Assembly: GCA_903913145.1 (NCBI GenBank)
Contig: CAIWKC010000060.1
Coordinates: forward strand, 1-43,329
DNA length: 43,329 nucleotides
Reading direction: 5' to 3'
DNA from: an uncultured Gallionellaceae bacterium
GTDB taxonomy: Bacteria > Pseudomonadota > Gammaproteobacteria > Burkholderiales > Gallionellaceae
The notes beneath the pieces are model-generated. The model saw only the letters and a program-made list of their open reading frames with translations, had not been told where the DNA came from and did no database searches. A program made the translations under genes and the position numbers. Below are positions 1 through 9,759 of this stretch, in pieces (the stretch's first letter is position 1; every line of letters begins with the position of its first letter).

Positions 1-1
1 G

Positions 2-187
2 CTGGAAAAAGAAAGAGGAAAGTTTCCTGAACCCGCTTTCAGAGTAAGTACTTTACCGGGAACAGGAAAACAGGCCGTTGTAGAAGGACAAATAAACGGC
101 ATGCAGCTCCAGCCAGGAGCCTTAGCTCGTTGGGGGAATGGTGCGCAAAACTATGAGCTGTTCAAGTCTGAATCATTTTGTCGTTGA
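2..187 (+). CDS. C-terminal fragment of an unknown protein
   Basis: An open frame enters from the left edge and ends at TGA 185-187, giving about 61 residues of a C-terminus. It contains a stretch reading VEGQINGMQLQPGALARWG and ends in FKSESFCR. I do not recognise the family. There is no methionine at a plausible start inside the window, so the gene begins upstream. It reads on the same strand as the rnf operon and ends 79 bp before rnfB. That gap shows no clear terminator or promoter, so read-through into rnfB is possible. The coding call rests only on an open frame with plausible composition. Confidence 0.45.
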   Translation: MEKERGKFPEPAFRVSTLPGTGKQAVVEGQINGMQLQPGALARWGNGAQNYELFKSESFCR

Positions 188-266
188 GCGAGGCTTTGAC
201 GTACGTTATTTAATGACCTAGTTGCTTGGTTCCTTTAAATAAAATAGTTAAAGCGGGGGAGAAAAT

Positions 267-1148
267 ATGGGAACAGTATACAGTGTGATGGTCACAGGTG
301 TATTCATGGCCGCACTGGGCGGCTTGTTGGCGCTATTTCTAGCTATTGCCAATAAACGACTCTACGTTTACGAAGATCCACGCATCGAACAAGTCGAAGA
401 ATTACTACCTCATTCCAACTGTGGCGCTTGTGGCACGGCTGGCTGCCGTAATTTTGCCGAGCAAACTGTCGAAGGCAAAATTGATCCGGCTTGTTGCACT
501 GTCAATACATCCGAACAAAACAAAGGTATCGCAGCGTTACTTGGCGTTGCGATGGGTAATGTTGAAAAGCGGATAGCGAGATTGGCTTGTGCAGGTGGCA
601 ATCATGTTGCCAAGATGCGCGCGAATTATTCAGGACTTTCATCATGTCGCGCGGCGGCGGTTTCTGGTGGCGGTGGTAAAGGTTGTGCGTGGGGTTGCCT
701 AGGTTTGGGCGACTGTGCAGATGTATGTGATTTTAATGCTATAAAAATGGACAGCCACGGTTTGCCCATCGTAGACAGTACTAAATGTACTGCATGCGGA
801 GACTGTGTTGATATTTGCCCCAAGCATTTATTTTCTATTCAGGGTGTATCGCGCCAACTTTGGTTGGCTTGTCAAAACGAGTCAGATCCGGACGCAGCAG
901 AAGCCGTGTGCGAAGTTGCCTGCACCGCGTGTGGACGTTGCGTCATGGATGGCGCAGATGGCTTGATTCACCTGGAACGCAATCTTGTTGTTATTGATTA
1001 TGAGAAGAACGCCAGCGCAAATCGTCATGTAATAGAGCGATGCCCTACAGGCGCGATTGTATGGTTTGAAGGCGACCGAATCATTAAAGGCAAGTCAGCT
1101 AAAAAAATAATCCGTATCGAACCGTTACCTGCAACTGCTGAAGCATAG
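267..1148 (+). CDS. rnfB: Rnf complex subunit B (RnfB), long multi-cluster type
   Basis: RnfB is the iron-sulfur subunit of the Rnf complex that accepts electrons from, or donates them to, ferredoxin at the membrane. The 293-residue product has an N-terminal membrane helix (about residues 6-28). Next comes the RnfB-type cluster domain with Cys52, Cys55, Cys60 and Cys76/77. A ferredoxin block follows in which CAWGCLGLGDC (Cys140/144/150/154) and CTACGDCVDIC (Cys174/177/180/184) are visible, then further cysteines at 215-225 and 259. The GCLGLGDC signature and the length resemble RnfB of anaerobes more than the short (about 190 residue) enteric form. GGGGGAG precedes the ATG at good spacing. 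It is the first gene of the operon, 8 bp before the PFOR gene, instead of lying beside rnfA. Confidence 0.93.
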   Translation: MGTVYSVMVTGVFMAALGGLLALFLAIANKRLYVYEDPRIEQVEELLPHSNCGACGTAGCRNFAEQTVEGKIDPACCTVNTSEQNKGIAALLGVAMGNVEKRIARLACAGGNHVAKMRANYSGLSSCRAAAVSGGGGKGCAWGCLGLGDCADVCDFNAIKMDSHGLPIVDSTKCTACGDCVDICPKHLFSIQGVSRQLWLACQNESDPDAAEAVCEVACTACGRCVMDGADGLIHLERNLVVIDYEKNASANRHVIERCPTGAIVWFEGDRIIKGKSAKKIIRIEPLPATAEA

Positions 1149-1156
1149 GGGGAATT

Positions 1157-4100
1157 ATGTTGAATAAACTCAAGCAATTTAAATTGATCGGTGCTGCAGT
1201 TGACACCGAAGGAAGCAAGACAAAATATAAATATCCGGGTGTGAGAGACGCCATTGATGGCAACACAGCCGTTATTTTGGTGGAACGCGAAGCCTCGCAA
1301 GGAGCGGGGGCTTATCCGATTACTCCTTCGACACAAATGGGCGAATACTGGGCGGAAGAAGTCGCCAAGGGGCATCTTAATGCGGCAGGAAAGCCGCTCA
1401 TATTCATCGAGCCTGAATCTGAACATGCAGCGGCAGGCGTGACCGCAGGCCTTTCAATGACCGGGTTGCGCGCAGTAAACTTTACCTCGTCGCAAGGCTT
1501 GGCGTTCATGCATGAGTCGCTTTACGCCGCTGTCGGTAAACGTTTGCCTTATGTGTTGAATCTGGGCTGTCGTGCAATTACAAAAGCATCGTTGAACGTG
1601 CATTGCGCACATGACGATTACCATTGCGCTGATGACACTGGCTTTATTCAGGTCATGGCTAAAAATGCACAGGAAGCAGCCGATCTCAATATGATCGGAC
1701 GTAAAACTGCCGAGCTTTCACTCACGCCTGCTATTGTGGCGCAAGATGGTTTTTTGACCACGCACTTGATTGAACCCATGCTGGTACCGGAAAGAGAGTT
1801 GATCGCCGAGTATTTAGGTGATGGTGATGACATTATCGACACGCCTACGCCTGCCCAGCAAATGCTTTACGGACCGAAACGTCGCAGAATTCCATCAATC
1901 TGGGATGTTGATAATCCAATGATGACCGGCGGAGTCGCCAATCAGGATGTTTATATGCAAGCAGTTGCAGCCCAGCGTCCGTATTTCTTCAATCATATTT
2001 CTGCACTGTTCGATCAGTCGGCTGATGAATTTCAAAAATTGACAGGTCGCCGATATAACCGCATCGATGCCTATCGCTGTGATGATGCAGACTACATTAT
2101 TCTTGGCCAAGGCAGTATGACGGTACAAGCCGCAGCAGTTGCAGACTGGCTGCGCGACAATCGCAAAGTCAAAGTGGGCGTAGTCAACATCACGATGTTT
2201 CGCCCATTCCCCGGAGACATGCTGGGTAAAGTTCTCAAAGGCAAGAAAGGTGTTGCCGTGCTGGAACGTACCGATCAGCCCTTGTCGGAAGACTTGCCGT
2301 TGATGCGCGAGGTTCGTTCCACAATTACAAAATGCGTAGAGAATGCACGCGAAAATTCGTACCCAGATTATGCTTCTTACGACACAGCCAAAGAAATGCC
2401 GTCGCTATATTCCGGCTGTTATGGTTTAGGCTCGCGTGACCTGCAACCTGAAGGTTTGATCGCTGCTGTAGAGAATATGTTGCCAGGTGCGGCACATCGC
2501 AAGTTCTATTATTTGTCTGTGGATTTTGTGCGCGATGAATCGGCTAATCCGAAACAGGAAATTCGCCAGCAGGAATTGCAAGCCGCCTATCCGGGCATCA
2601 AAAATTTGGCACTGCGCGGTTCGGAGAATCCAAACCTGTTACCCAAAAATGCCATTGCTGTGCGCATGCACTCCATTGGAGGCTGGGGAGCAGTGACTAC
2701 CGGAAAAAATCTGGCAATGACGCTGTTTGAATTGCTGGGTTGGGATATCAAGGCAAACCCCAAATATGGCTCCGAGAAGAAAGGTCAACCGACAACTTAT
2801 TATCTGTCGGCTGCGCCGGAACCCATTCGCATCAACTGTGAATATACCAATGTAGATGTAGTGCTGTCACCTGACCCGCAAGTATTCTTGCATACCAATG
2901 CACTTGAAGGGATGAGATCAGGCGGTGTATTCATCATTCAAAGCAATTTGGCGAGTGCGGAAGCAGTATGGGAAACTTTCCCGATGCGCACACAGCAATT
3001 TATTGTGGATAAGAAGATTCGTGTTTTCTATCTGGATGCGTTCAAGATCGCACGAGAAGAATCCAGCAATTCTGACTTGCAATTACGTATGCAAGGCAAT
3101 GCATTCCAAGGGGCTTTCTTCCATGCTTCCGATGTGAAAGAGCGCGCAGGATTGAGTGAAGAAACTTTGTTTACTGCCATTGAAAATCAACTTGAATCCA
3201 AGTTCGGCAGCAAGGGCAAACGCATCGTTGAAGATAACCTGCGTGTGGTGCGTCGTGGTTATGAAGAAATATTTGAAATCAATTCTGCGCAGATGAAAAT
3301 CGGTCAACGCGCCAAGGCCGTCGGCAAGGTGGCTCCAGCGTTGCCTATCATGCTGAGTCGCTTACCTGAAGGGGATGGCGGCATCTCTGACATACACCGT
3401 TTCTGGGAACAAACGGGTAGTTTTTATATGAAGGGCCAAGGTTCGGATAATTTGGTCGATCCTTTTATGGGGCTTTCGGTTATTCCAGCGATTACGGGTG
3501 TGTATCGCGACATGACCGGCGTTCGGTTTGAGCATCCGGAATGGAAAGCTGAAAACTGTACTGCCTGCGGTGAATGCTTTACGCAATGTCCTGACAGCGC
3601 GATTCCGGGACTGGTTTCTACCACAACCGATGTGCTCAACTCCGCTATCCAAAAGATTGAAATCGGTGGACGCCCAACTCGCTTCCTGCGAAAAATTAGC
3701 CGCGTCATTGACAAAAAATTACGCACTGTTCTGGACAAAGAAGGTCTCGATGTAAGCGCATTGTTGTTAAATGCAATTACTGAAGCTTTCGTTGAAGATC
3801 CGACTCAGGGTGATGAGCGTGCCAGATTAGAAATCGAATTGAACCTGTTGCGTGAAATGATCGGCGGTTTTAAGTTCGCCACGACCAAGCCCTACTGGAA
3901 TCAGAAAGAGAAAAAAGAAAAAGGTGCGGGAGGATTGTTTTCTATCACCATCAATCCTTATACCTGCAAAGGCTGTGCAATCTGCGTGGAGGTATGTGAC
4001 GACAATGCTTTAGTCATGGTGACACAGACTCAAGACAGCATACAAACATTGCGTGATGATTGGAACTTCTGGCTAGAACTGCCAACCACGCCTGCGCAAT

Positions 4101-6067
4101 ACAGTCGTATCGATGATCTGGATGAAAAAGTAGGTGCACTGGAAACATTGTTGCTGGATAAACACAATTATATGTCTATGTCCAGCGGCGATGGCGCTTG
4201 TCTGGGTTGTGGTGAAAAATCGACCATACACTTGTTCACCAGTACGGTTACAGCACTACTACAGCCACGTGTTAAGAAATTTCTGGCCAAGCTGGATAGC
4301 TTGATCGGTGATTTGGAAAATCATATTCGTATGAAGCTCAGCAGTACAGTTGATCTCACGAACACCCAAGCATTGATGCAAGCGATTCAGACTTACAGCG
4401 GGCGAGATTTGACGCTTGCCAATCTGTCTGAAAGTTTGTTGGCTAAACATCCTGGACAGCCGATTGATCCGCAATGGCTGAAACGTGTCACGCAAATGTT
4501 GGAAAAACTGAAAGACTTGCGTTGGCGCTACATGGAAGGTCCGAGCAAAAATGGTCGTGCTGAAATGGGTGTTGTAAATTCCACCGGATGTACCTCGGTT
4601 TGGGCTTCTACTTTCCCGTTTAATCCTTATCCGTTTCCCTGGACTTCGCATTTGTTCCAGGATTCACCCTCGGTTGCGATGGGCGTATTTGAAGGCCATA
4701 TGGCGAAAATGGTAGAAGGCTTCAAGACCGTGCGCCAAGCCGAGATGGAACTTGCAGGTGGCTACGATCCCGAAGAAAGCGGTAAATTCTTTTCGCACTT
4801 TAACTGGGAGCAACTCAGTGATGAAGAGTGGCATCTGTGTCCACCCGTGGTAGCAATGGGCGGTGACGGTGCGATGTTCGACATCGGTTTTCAAAATCTG
4901 TCGCGAGCCCTGATGTCAGGTAAGCCGATCAAAATTATGATCGTAGATACACAAGTGTATTCAAATACCGGTGGTCAAGCTTGTACTTCAGGCTTTATTG
5001 GCCAAGTGGCAGATATGTCACCGTACGGCGCAAGCAAGCAGGGCAAAACCGAGAGCCGTAAAGAAATCAGTATTATTGGCATGGCTCACCGTACTTCTTA
5101 CGTGATGCAAGGCGCATTATCCAACGTCACTCATTTGCTGGAAAGTTTTATTGACGGATTGAACAGTCGCCGTCCGGCATTGTTTAACGTCTATGCGGTT
5201 TGTCCGCCAGAGCACGGTGTGGGTGACGACAGCGCAGTGGCACAAAGCAAAATGGCGGTTGAATCACGTGCTTTCCCGCTGTTCCGTTATAACCCTGATT
5301 TGGGCGTCACTTTTTCAGAGTGCGCTTCGCTCGAAGGTAATCCCGGAATAGATACCGACTGGGTGACTTATTCCCTCGATTATCTTGATGAACACGGGGA
5401 AATGAAGAAAATGTCTTTGCCCATGACCTTTGCCGATTTCGCATTGAGTGAAGGTCGCTTTGCCAAGCAGTTCAAAAAGGCTCCTCCGGAAACCTGGAAC
5501 GACGACATGGTGTTGCTGGGAGATTTTCTGAAACTTTCAGAAGTTGATCGAGAAGGAAAGTTCCCCTTTATCTGGTCGGTAGACAAGAAGAATCGTTTGA
5601 TTCGTGTAATGGTATCCGCTGAATTGGTTCGTTCATGCGAAGAAAGATTGCAATTCTGGCAACAACTTAAAGATGTAACAGGTGTTAGCCGTCCGATTGT
5701 AAATGAGGAAGCAATAGCTACTCGCGTTCGCCAAGAGTTGATTCAGAAACTCTCAACCGGTTTTGGAATTAGCTCAACTGATGCACCTCAACCGGCACCT
5801 GTTGCGGTAACAGATGGATATGAACAAGTATGGGTTGACTCTCCTGAATGCACGGCATGTGATGAATGTATCAATATCAATCCCAAGATATTCGCCTACA
5901 ACGATGCAAAGAAGGTCATCATTGTTAATCCGAAGGCAGGATCTTATGTTGATATCGTCAAGGCGGCTGAGAAATGTACCGCTGCTGTAATTCATCCAGG
6001 AACGCCTTGGAACATGAACGAAGCTAATCTGGACAAGCTCAAGCAACGCGCGGCCAAGTTCAATTGA
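1157..6067 (+). CDS. Pyruvate:ferredoxin oxidoreductase-like fusion protein (extended NifJ type)
   Basis: Members interconvert pyruvate + CoA and acetyl-CoA + CO2 with ferredoxin as electron carrier. Domains in order: the N-terminal substrate/pyrimidine domain with YPITPS (residues ~25-250), domain II (~300-420), the CoA-binding gamma domain (~496-670), a two-cluster ferredoxin domain (Cys801/804/807/811 and Cys937/940/943/947), and the thiamine-diphosphate domain with GDGAMFDIG near 1236 and NTGGQ near 1272. Cys1015, Cys1018, Cys1145 and Cys1349 fit the ligands of the proximal cluster. A linker then leads to a single-cluster ferredoxin domain (Cys1565/1568/1571 and Cys1607). At 1636 residues it is far longer than the usual ~1200. 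Extra sequence lies between the two clusters (~815-930) and in the TPP domain (~1030-1140). Pyruvate specificity is inferred; another 2-oxoacid is possible. It sits between rnfB and rnfC. Confidence 0.88.
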   Translation: MLNKLKQFKLIGAAVDTEGSKTKYKYPGVRDAIDGNTAVILVEREASQGAGAYPITPSTQMGEYWAEEVAKGHLNAAGKPLIFIEPESEHAAAGVTAGLSMTGLRAVNFTSSQGLAFMHESLYAAVGKRLPYVLNLGCRAITKASLNVHCAHDDYHCADDTGFIQVMAKNAQEAADLNMIGRKTAELSLTPAIVAQDGFLTTHLIEPMLVPERELIAEYLGDGDDIIDTPTPAQQMLYGPKRRRIPSIWDVDNPMMTGGVANQDVYMQAVAAQRPYFFNHISALFDQSADEFQKLTGRRYNRIDAYRCDDADYIILGQGSMTVQAAAVADWLRDNRKVKVGVVNITMFRPFPGDMLGKVLKGKKGVAVLERTDQPLSEDLPLMREVRSTITKCVENARENSYPDYASYDTAKEMPSLYSGCYGLGSRDLQPEGLIAAVENMLPGAAHRKFYYLSVDFVRDESANPKQEIRQQELQAAYPGIKNLALRGSENPNLLPKNAIAVRMHSIGGWGAVTTGKNLAMTLFELLGWDIKANPKYGSEKKGQPTTYYLSAAPEPIRINCEYTNVDVVLSPDPQVFLHTNALEGMRSGGVFIIQSNLASAEAVWETFPMRTQQFIVDKKIRVFYLDAFKIAREESSNSDLQLRMQGNAFQGAFFHASDVKERAGLSEETLFTAIENQLESKFGSKGKRIVEDNLRVVRRGYEEIFEINSAQMKIGQRAKAVGKVAPALPIMLSRLPEGDGGISDIHRFWEQTGSFYMKGQGSDNLVDPFMGLSVIPAITGVYRDMTGVRFEHPEWKAENCTACGECFTQCPDSAIPGLVSTTTDVLNSAIQKIEIGGRPTRFLRKISRVIDKKLRTVLDKEGLDVSALLLNAITEAFVEDPTQGDERARLEIELNLLREMIGGFKFATTKPYWNQKEKKEKGAGGLFSITINPYTCKGCAICVEVCDDNALVMVTQTQDSIQTLRDDWNFWLELPTTPAQYSRIDDLDEKVGALETLLLDKHNYMSMSSGDGACLGCGEKSTIHLFTSTVTALLQPRVKKFLAKLDSLIGDLENHIRMKLSSTVDLTNTQALMQAIQTYSGRDLTLANLSESLLAKHPGQPIDPQWLKRVTQMLEKLKDLRWRYMEGPSKNGRAEMGVVNSTGCTSVWASTFPFNPYPFPWTSHLFQDSPSVAMGVFEGHMAKMVEGFKTVRQAEMELAGGYDPEESGKFFSHFNWEQLSDEEWHLCPPVVAMGGDGAMFDIGFQNLSRALMSGKPIKIMIVDTQVYSNTGGQACTSGFIGQVADMSPYGASKQGKTESRKEISIIGMAHRTSYVMQGALSNVTHLLESFIDGLNSRRPALFNVYAVCPPEHGVGDDSAVAQSKMAVESRAFPLFRYNPDLGVTFSECASLEGNPGIDTDWVTYSLDYLDEHGEMKKMSLPMTFADFALSEGRFAKQFKKAPPETWNDDMVLLGDFLKLSEVDREGKFPFIWSVDKKNRLIRVMVSAELVRSCEERLQFWQQLKDVTGVSRPIVNEEAIATRVRQELIQKLSTGFGISSTDAPQPAPVAVTDGYEQVWVDSPECTACDECININPKIFAYNDAKKVIIVNPKAGSYVDIVKAAEKCTAAVIHPGTPWNMNEANLDKLKQRAAKFN

Positions 6068-6069
6068 AT

Positions 6070-7410
6070 ATGCGACTTCCATCTTTCCTGCAGCGCACGG
6101 CGACTTTCGATCACGGCATACATCCGGTCTATCACAAAGAAACTGGCTGCTTGCCGATTCGAAGGTTTCCCTATGCCCCAAAATTATTTGTACCGCTGTC
6201 GCAGCACATTGGCAAACCGGCAATCGCGGCAGTAAAAGTTGGACAAGAAGTGTTGCGTGGGGAAATCATTGCGACGGCTGATGGCTTTCTTTCCTTGCCA
6301 ATACATGCACCAGCCACAGGAGTAGTGGAAGCTATTTCACCGATTGCTTCCGATAGCGGCAAAATGGAAATGGCGATCACGATCCGAGTTTATGAAGCCG
6401 ACAGTCAAGAAATAAAAGTAAGAAATCCGCACGAATTGGAAGGATTGAAAGGCAAAGATTTAGCGTTGATCATGCAAGAAGTTGGAGTGGCAGGGAAGGG
6501 GGGGGCGGTTTTTCCTACTCATGCCAAGTTGGTTCCTCCATCTGGTGCTGTCATCGACACCTTATTGGTGAATGGCGCTGAGTGCGAACCCTTTCTCACT
6601 TGCGATCATCGCATTATGCTTGAGCGAGCTCATGACGTGTTGACCGGCATTAAATATGCACGGCGCGTATGTGGAGCTCCAAGAGCCATCATAGGCATTG
6701 AAGATAACAAACCGGATGCGATTGCTGCATTGCAAGCAGCACTGCCTGACGATGGCACTGTATCAATCAAAGTGCTTGAAACAAAGTATCCGCAGGGTGC
6801 GGCAGAGACGATGACTTATGCCATTCTGGGGCGAGAAGTGCCGGTTGGCAAACGCAGTTCGGCCATTGGCGTGATCATGAATAATGTGATGACGCTGGCT
6901 TATATGGGCAGGTTATTGCCCTTGGGCGAAGGTATGACTGAGCGAGTTGTTACAATTGCCGGTCCCGCTGTGGCAAGACCCGGAAACTATATCGTACCCT
7001 TGGGTACCCCTTTGCGTTTTCTACTCGAGTGGGTTGGAGCAAGGAGCAATGCCAGTGAAGTGATTCTGGGCGGACCGATGATGGGCGCGGCGGTTTCTTC
7101 GCTCGATGTGCCGATTACCAAAGGAGTGTGCGGTGTGCTGGCGTTTGGCAAGACAGAAGTCGAGCCGCAACGCAGTTATCCATGCATTCATTGCGGGGAG
7201 TGCCTGAGCGCCTGCCCGAAAAAATTGAATCCCACGCAAATGGGATTGCTTGCTGCCAAACGTGAATTTGAAGTAATGGCAGACCGTTTTTCGCTTGGCG
7301 AATGTTTTGAATGCGGTTGTTGCAGCTATGTGTGTCCCTCGCATATTCCCCTGGTGCAACAATTTCGTATCGCCAAGTCCTTTCTTAAAGATAAGGCGCG
7401 TTCAGCATGA
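6070..7410 (+). CDS. rnfC: Rnf complex subunit C (RnfC)
   Basis: RnfC is the peripheral flavin and iron-sulfur subunit that exchanges electrons with NADH. The product (446-448 residues) has the N-terminal barrel-sandwich region beginning HGIHPVYHKE, a NADH/FMN-binding middle part with GKGGAVFPTH, and two [4Fe-4S] motifs: CIHCGECLSACP (Cys374-384 counted from TTG 6064) and CFECGCCSYVC (Cys414-424). It lacks the long Ala/Lys-rich C-terminal tail of many proteobacterial RnfC proteins. Translation could start at TTG 6064, inside the PFOR stop region, or at ATG 6070, two bases after the PFOR stop; I chose the ATG. No strong ribosome site is visible, so translation is probably coupled to PFOR. It overlaps rnfD by 4 bases. 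Confidence 0.93.
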   Translation: MRLPSFLQRTATFDHGIHPVYHKETGCLPIRRFPYAPKLFVPLSQHIGKPAIAAVKVGQEVLRGEIIATADGFLSLPIHAPATGVVEAISPIASDSGKMEMAITIRVYEADSQEIKVRNPHELEGLKGKDLALIMQEVGVAGKGGAVFPTHAKLVPPSGAVIDTLLVNGAECEPFLTCDHRIMLERAHDVLTGIKYARRVCGAPRAIIGIEDNKPDAIAALQAALPDDGTVSIKVLETKYPQGAAETMTYAILGREVPVGKRSSAIGVIMNNVMTLAYMGRLLPLGEGMTERVVTIAGPAVARPGNYIVPLGTPLRFLLEWVGARSNASEVILGGPMMGAAVSSLDVPITKGVCGVLAFGKTEVEPQRSYPCIHCGECLSACPKKLNPTQMGLLAAKREFEVMADRFSLGECFECGCCSYVCPSHIPLVQQFRIAKSFLKDKARSA

Positions 7411-8447
7411 CTCAACCCATCGAGTTGCGTGCCGCGCCTCACCAGCATAGTGGTCGGGATGTGCCGACTATTATGCGCAATGTTGTTTACTCAATGTTGC
7501 CGATTTGTGTTTTTTCAATTTGGCAATATGGGCTTTCATCTGCGGCATTGATATTTGTCGTTACGCTTTCTTGTTTAGCGGCAGAACGTATCAATAATCA
7601 CTTTTCGGGTTCGGTCAACACGCTGTCGGACTGGAGCGCGGCGATTACCGGCATTATTTTGGCGCTTACCTTACCTCCGGCATTTCCGCTTTGGATGGGT
7701 GCAGTGGCAGGGTTCTCAGCGATCTGGCTGGGAAAATCAATATTCGGCGGATTGGGACAAAATCCGTTTAATCCGGCATTGATCGGACGAGCATTTGTAC
7801 AGGCTGCTTTCCCGACGGCGATCAGTACTTGGGCACCTGCTTTTGCACCGCATCGATTCAGTGAATTTATTCCATCATCGCTTGCCGCGCCCTTTATGTC
7901 CCCGCCTGACATTGTGCTGTGGGCCAAACAGCAGGGAGTAGATGCATTTACCGGAGCAACCCCTTTGGCACGCTGGAAATTTGAAAACATCTCAGCCTCA
8001 TCCATGGATTTGTTGACCGGCAATGTCACGGCTAGCGCGGGTGAGACTTCCGCTATTTTGATTTTGCTTTGTGGTCTATATTTGGCATTCAGAAAGTTTT
8101 TGGACTGGCGCATTCCGGTTGCTGTTTTGGGCAGCGTCGTGCTGGTGGCTTGGGTGTTTCATTTTGCCCAACCGGCGCGCTACCCCACACCTACTTTTGT
8201 ATTGCTCTCCGGTGGATTGATGCTGGGTGCATGGTTCATGGCAACTGATATGGCTACCTCACCTGTGACGCCACGCGGTATTTGGTTGTATGGTGCGCTG
8301 ATCGGCATACTCACCGTGGTGATCCGCTATTTTGGGGGCCTGACTGAAGGTGTGATGTACGCGATTTTGATTGCAAATGCGGCAGCGCCATTGCTGGATC
8401 AATTTAGCCAGCCGCGTGTGTTCGGCAATGAACGGGATAAGTCATGA
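7407..8447 (+). CDS. rnfD: Rnf complex subunit D (RnfD)
   Basis: RnfD is an integral membrane subunit carrying a covalent FMN and is part of the ion-translocating core. The 346-residue product has many hydrophobic helices, the conserved GGLGQNPFNPALIGRAF segment (~114-130), and the flavinylation motif TGAT at 182-185, where Thr185 would bind FMN. The ATG overlaps the rnfC stop (ATGA) and the end overlaps rnfG by 4 bases, so synthesis is coupled along the operon. Length matches the family. FMN attachment normally needs the transferase ApbE, and no apbE gene is visible in this window. Confidence 0.94.
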   Translation: MTQPIELRAAPHQHSGRDVPTIMRNVVYSMLPICVFSIWQYGLSSAALIFVVTLSCLAAERINNHFSGSVNTLSDWSAAITGIILALTLPPAFPLWMGAVAGFSAIWLGKSIFGGLGQNPFNPALIGRAFVQAAFPTAISTWAPAFAPHRFSEFIPSSLAAPFMSPPDIVLWAKQQGVDAFTGATPLARWKFENISASSMDLLTGNVTASAGETSAILILLCGLYLAFRKFLDWRIPVAVLGSVVLVAWVFHFAQPARYPTPTFVLLSGGLMLGAWFMATDMATSPVTPRGIWLYGALIGILTVVIRYFGGLTEGVMYAILIANAAAPLLDQFSQPRVFGNERDKS

Positions 8448-9127
8448 GTGATACACCGAAGACAATAACGCCAAGTTTTGCGATGGTGCGTACGTTGGGA
8501 CTGGTATCGGTCATTTGTGGCATCATCATCGTGGGAGTTTATCAAATCACGTTGCCTGCGGTTAATGCGAATAAGAAGCTTGCGCTGGAACGCCAAGTGT
8601 TTAAAGTCCTACCGAATGCCAAGAAGGTAGTCACCTATTACGCTACGCCAACCGGAATTGTGATCGCTGAAGGTCAAGATCAACCACCTGCACAAGCCAT
8701 GGTTTTCTATGCGGTGTACGACAATAGTAATAAGCTGGCAGGCATCGCGGCAGAAGCATCTTCCGCCGGCTATGCCGATCAAGTGCGTGTGCTTTATGCT
8801 TACGATATCGCGAAACAGGCTATCACCGGTATTGGTGTGGTCTCCATGCGTGAGACCCCCGGCATTGGGGACAAGATTCTGACCGACGAAGATTTTCTGC
8901 GTAACTTTACTGCCCTTGATGTGCGATTGTCGGCGGATATGCAAGCTTTGGCTAATGCAGTGAAGACCGTGAAGCATGGCACGAAAACGAATCCGTGGCA
9001 GATTGACGCCATCGCAGGTGCAACAGTGACATCTAAAGCGGTTGGGCGTGGTATCAATGAATCCGCACAGACATTGATTCCAAGACTTTTACCCCATCTT
9101 GAAAAACTAACGGGAGTGACACCATGA
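8444..9127 (+). CDS. rnfG: Rnf complex subunit G (RnfG)
   Basis: RnfG is a subunit with one N-terminal membrane helix and an exported FMN-binding domain. In the 227-residue product the helix lies at about residues 15-37, followed by the FMN-binding domain. The motif AGAT-V-T is near residues 191-196, with Thr194 as the expected covalent FMN site. Upstream are the family elements GIGVVSMRETPGIGDKI and the conserved NPWQIDAI. The start overlaps rnfD by 4 bases and the stop overlaps rnfE by 4 bases. Assignment is by motif and gene order. Confidence 0.93.
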   Translation: MSDTPKTITPSFAMVRTLGLVSVICGIIIVGVYQITLPAVNANKKLALERQVFKVLPNAKKVVTYYATPTGIVIAEGQDQPPAQAMVFYAVYDNSNKLAGIAAEASSAGYADQVRVLYAYDIAKQAITGIGVVSMRETPGIGDKILTDEDFLRNFTALDVRLSADMQALANAVKTVKHGTKTNPWQIDAIAGATVTSKAVGRGINESAQTLIPRLLPHLEKLTGVTP

Positions 9128-9759
9128 GCGTACCATCCAATTTCGATGAATTTTTGGACGGTATCTGGAAACAGAATCCGATCTTCGTGATGGTATTGGG
9201 TATGTGCCCGACGCTCGCAGTGACAGTGTCAGCGGTAAATTCAATTTCGATGGGTCTGGCAACCACCTTTGTGTTGGCAGCATCCTGCCTTTTGGTCTCT
9301 ATTTTGCGAAGTGCGATCCCAAAACAAGTTCGCATCGCCAGTTATATCGTCATTATCGCCACCTTCGTTACCGTGGTGGATTATGCGATCCAGGCGATTA
9401 GCCTTGATCTATATGAAGCACTGGGTGCCTATATCAAACTGATCGTGGCCAACTGTATTTTGCTCGGGCGTGCAGAAGCTCATGCCGCAAAAAATCCTCC
9501 CTTGCCCGCGACTTTAAACGCATTTGGGATGGGTCTTGGCTTTACTCTGGGCTTATTGGCGATAGGCAGTGTTCGTGAAGTTTTGGGTGCGGGAAAGTTG
9601 TTCGGTTTGTCATTGTTTGGCCCACATTTCCAGCCTTGGGTCGTGATGGTGTTACCACCGGGTGGATTCTTTGTTCTGGCAGCATGGCTGATCGTATTTG
9701 CCGCCTTCCGGCATATCAATATTAAACGCAATACTCAATTGGGGGGTGTTCAGTCATGA
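9124..9759 (+). CDS. rnfE: Rnf complex subunit E (RnfE)
   Basis: RnfE is a membrane subunit which, with RnfA, forms an inverted pair of six-helix proteins around a membrane-embedded iron or iron-sulfur centre. The 211-residue product is almost entirely hydrophobic. It shows the two conserved cysteine sites, GMCPTLAV (Cys28) and VANCILLGRAEA (Cys111), expected to ligate that centre. The C-terminal LPPGGFFVLA segment is typical of RnfE/NqrD. The gene overlaps both rnfG and rnfA by 4 bases. It is told apart from RnfA by the GRAEA motif and the position E-then-A seen in many rnf operons. Confidence 0.93.
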   Translation: MSVPSNFDEFLDGIWKQNPIFVMVLGMCPTLAVTVSAVNSISMGLATTFVLAASCLLVSILRSAIPKQVRIASYIVIIATFVTVVDYAIQAISLDLYEALGAYIKLIVANCILLGRAEAHAAKNPPLPATLNAFGMGLGFTLGLLAIGSVREVLGAGKLFGLSLFGPHFQPWVVMVLPPGGFFVLAAWLIVFAAFRHINIKRNTQLGGVQS

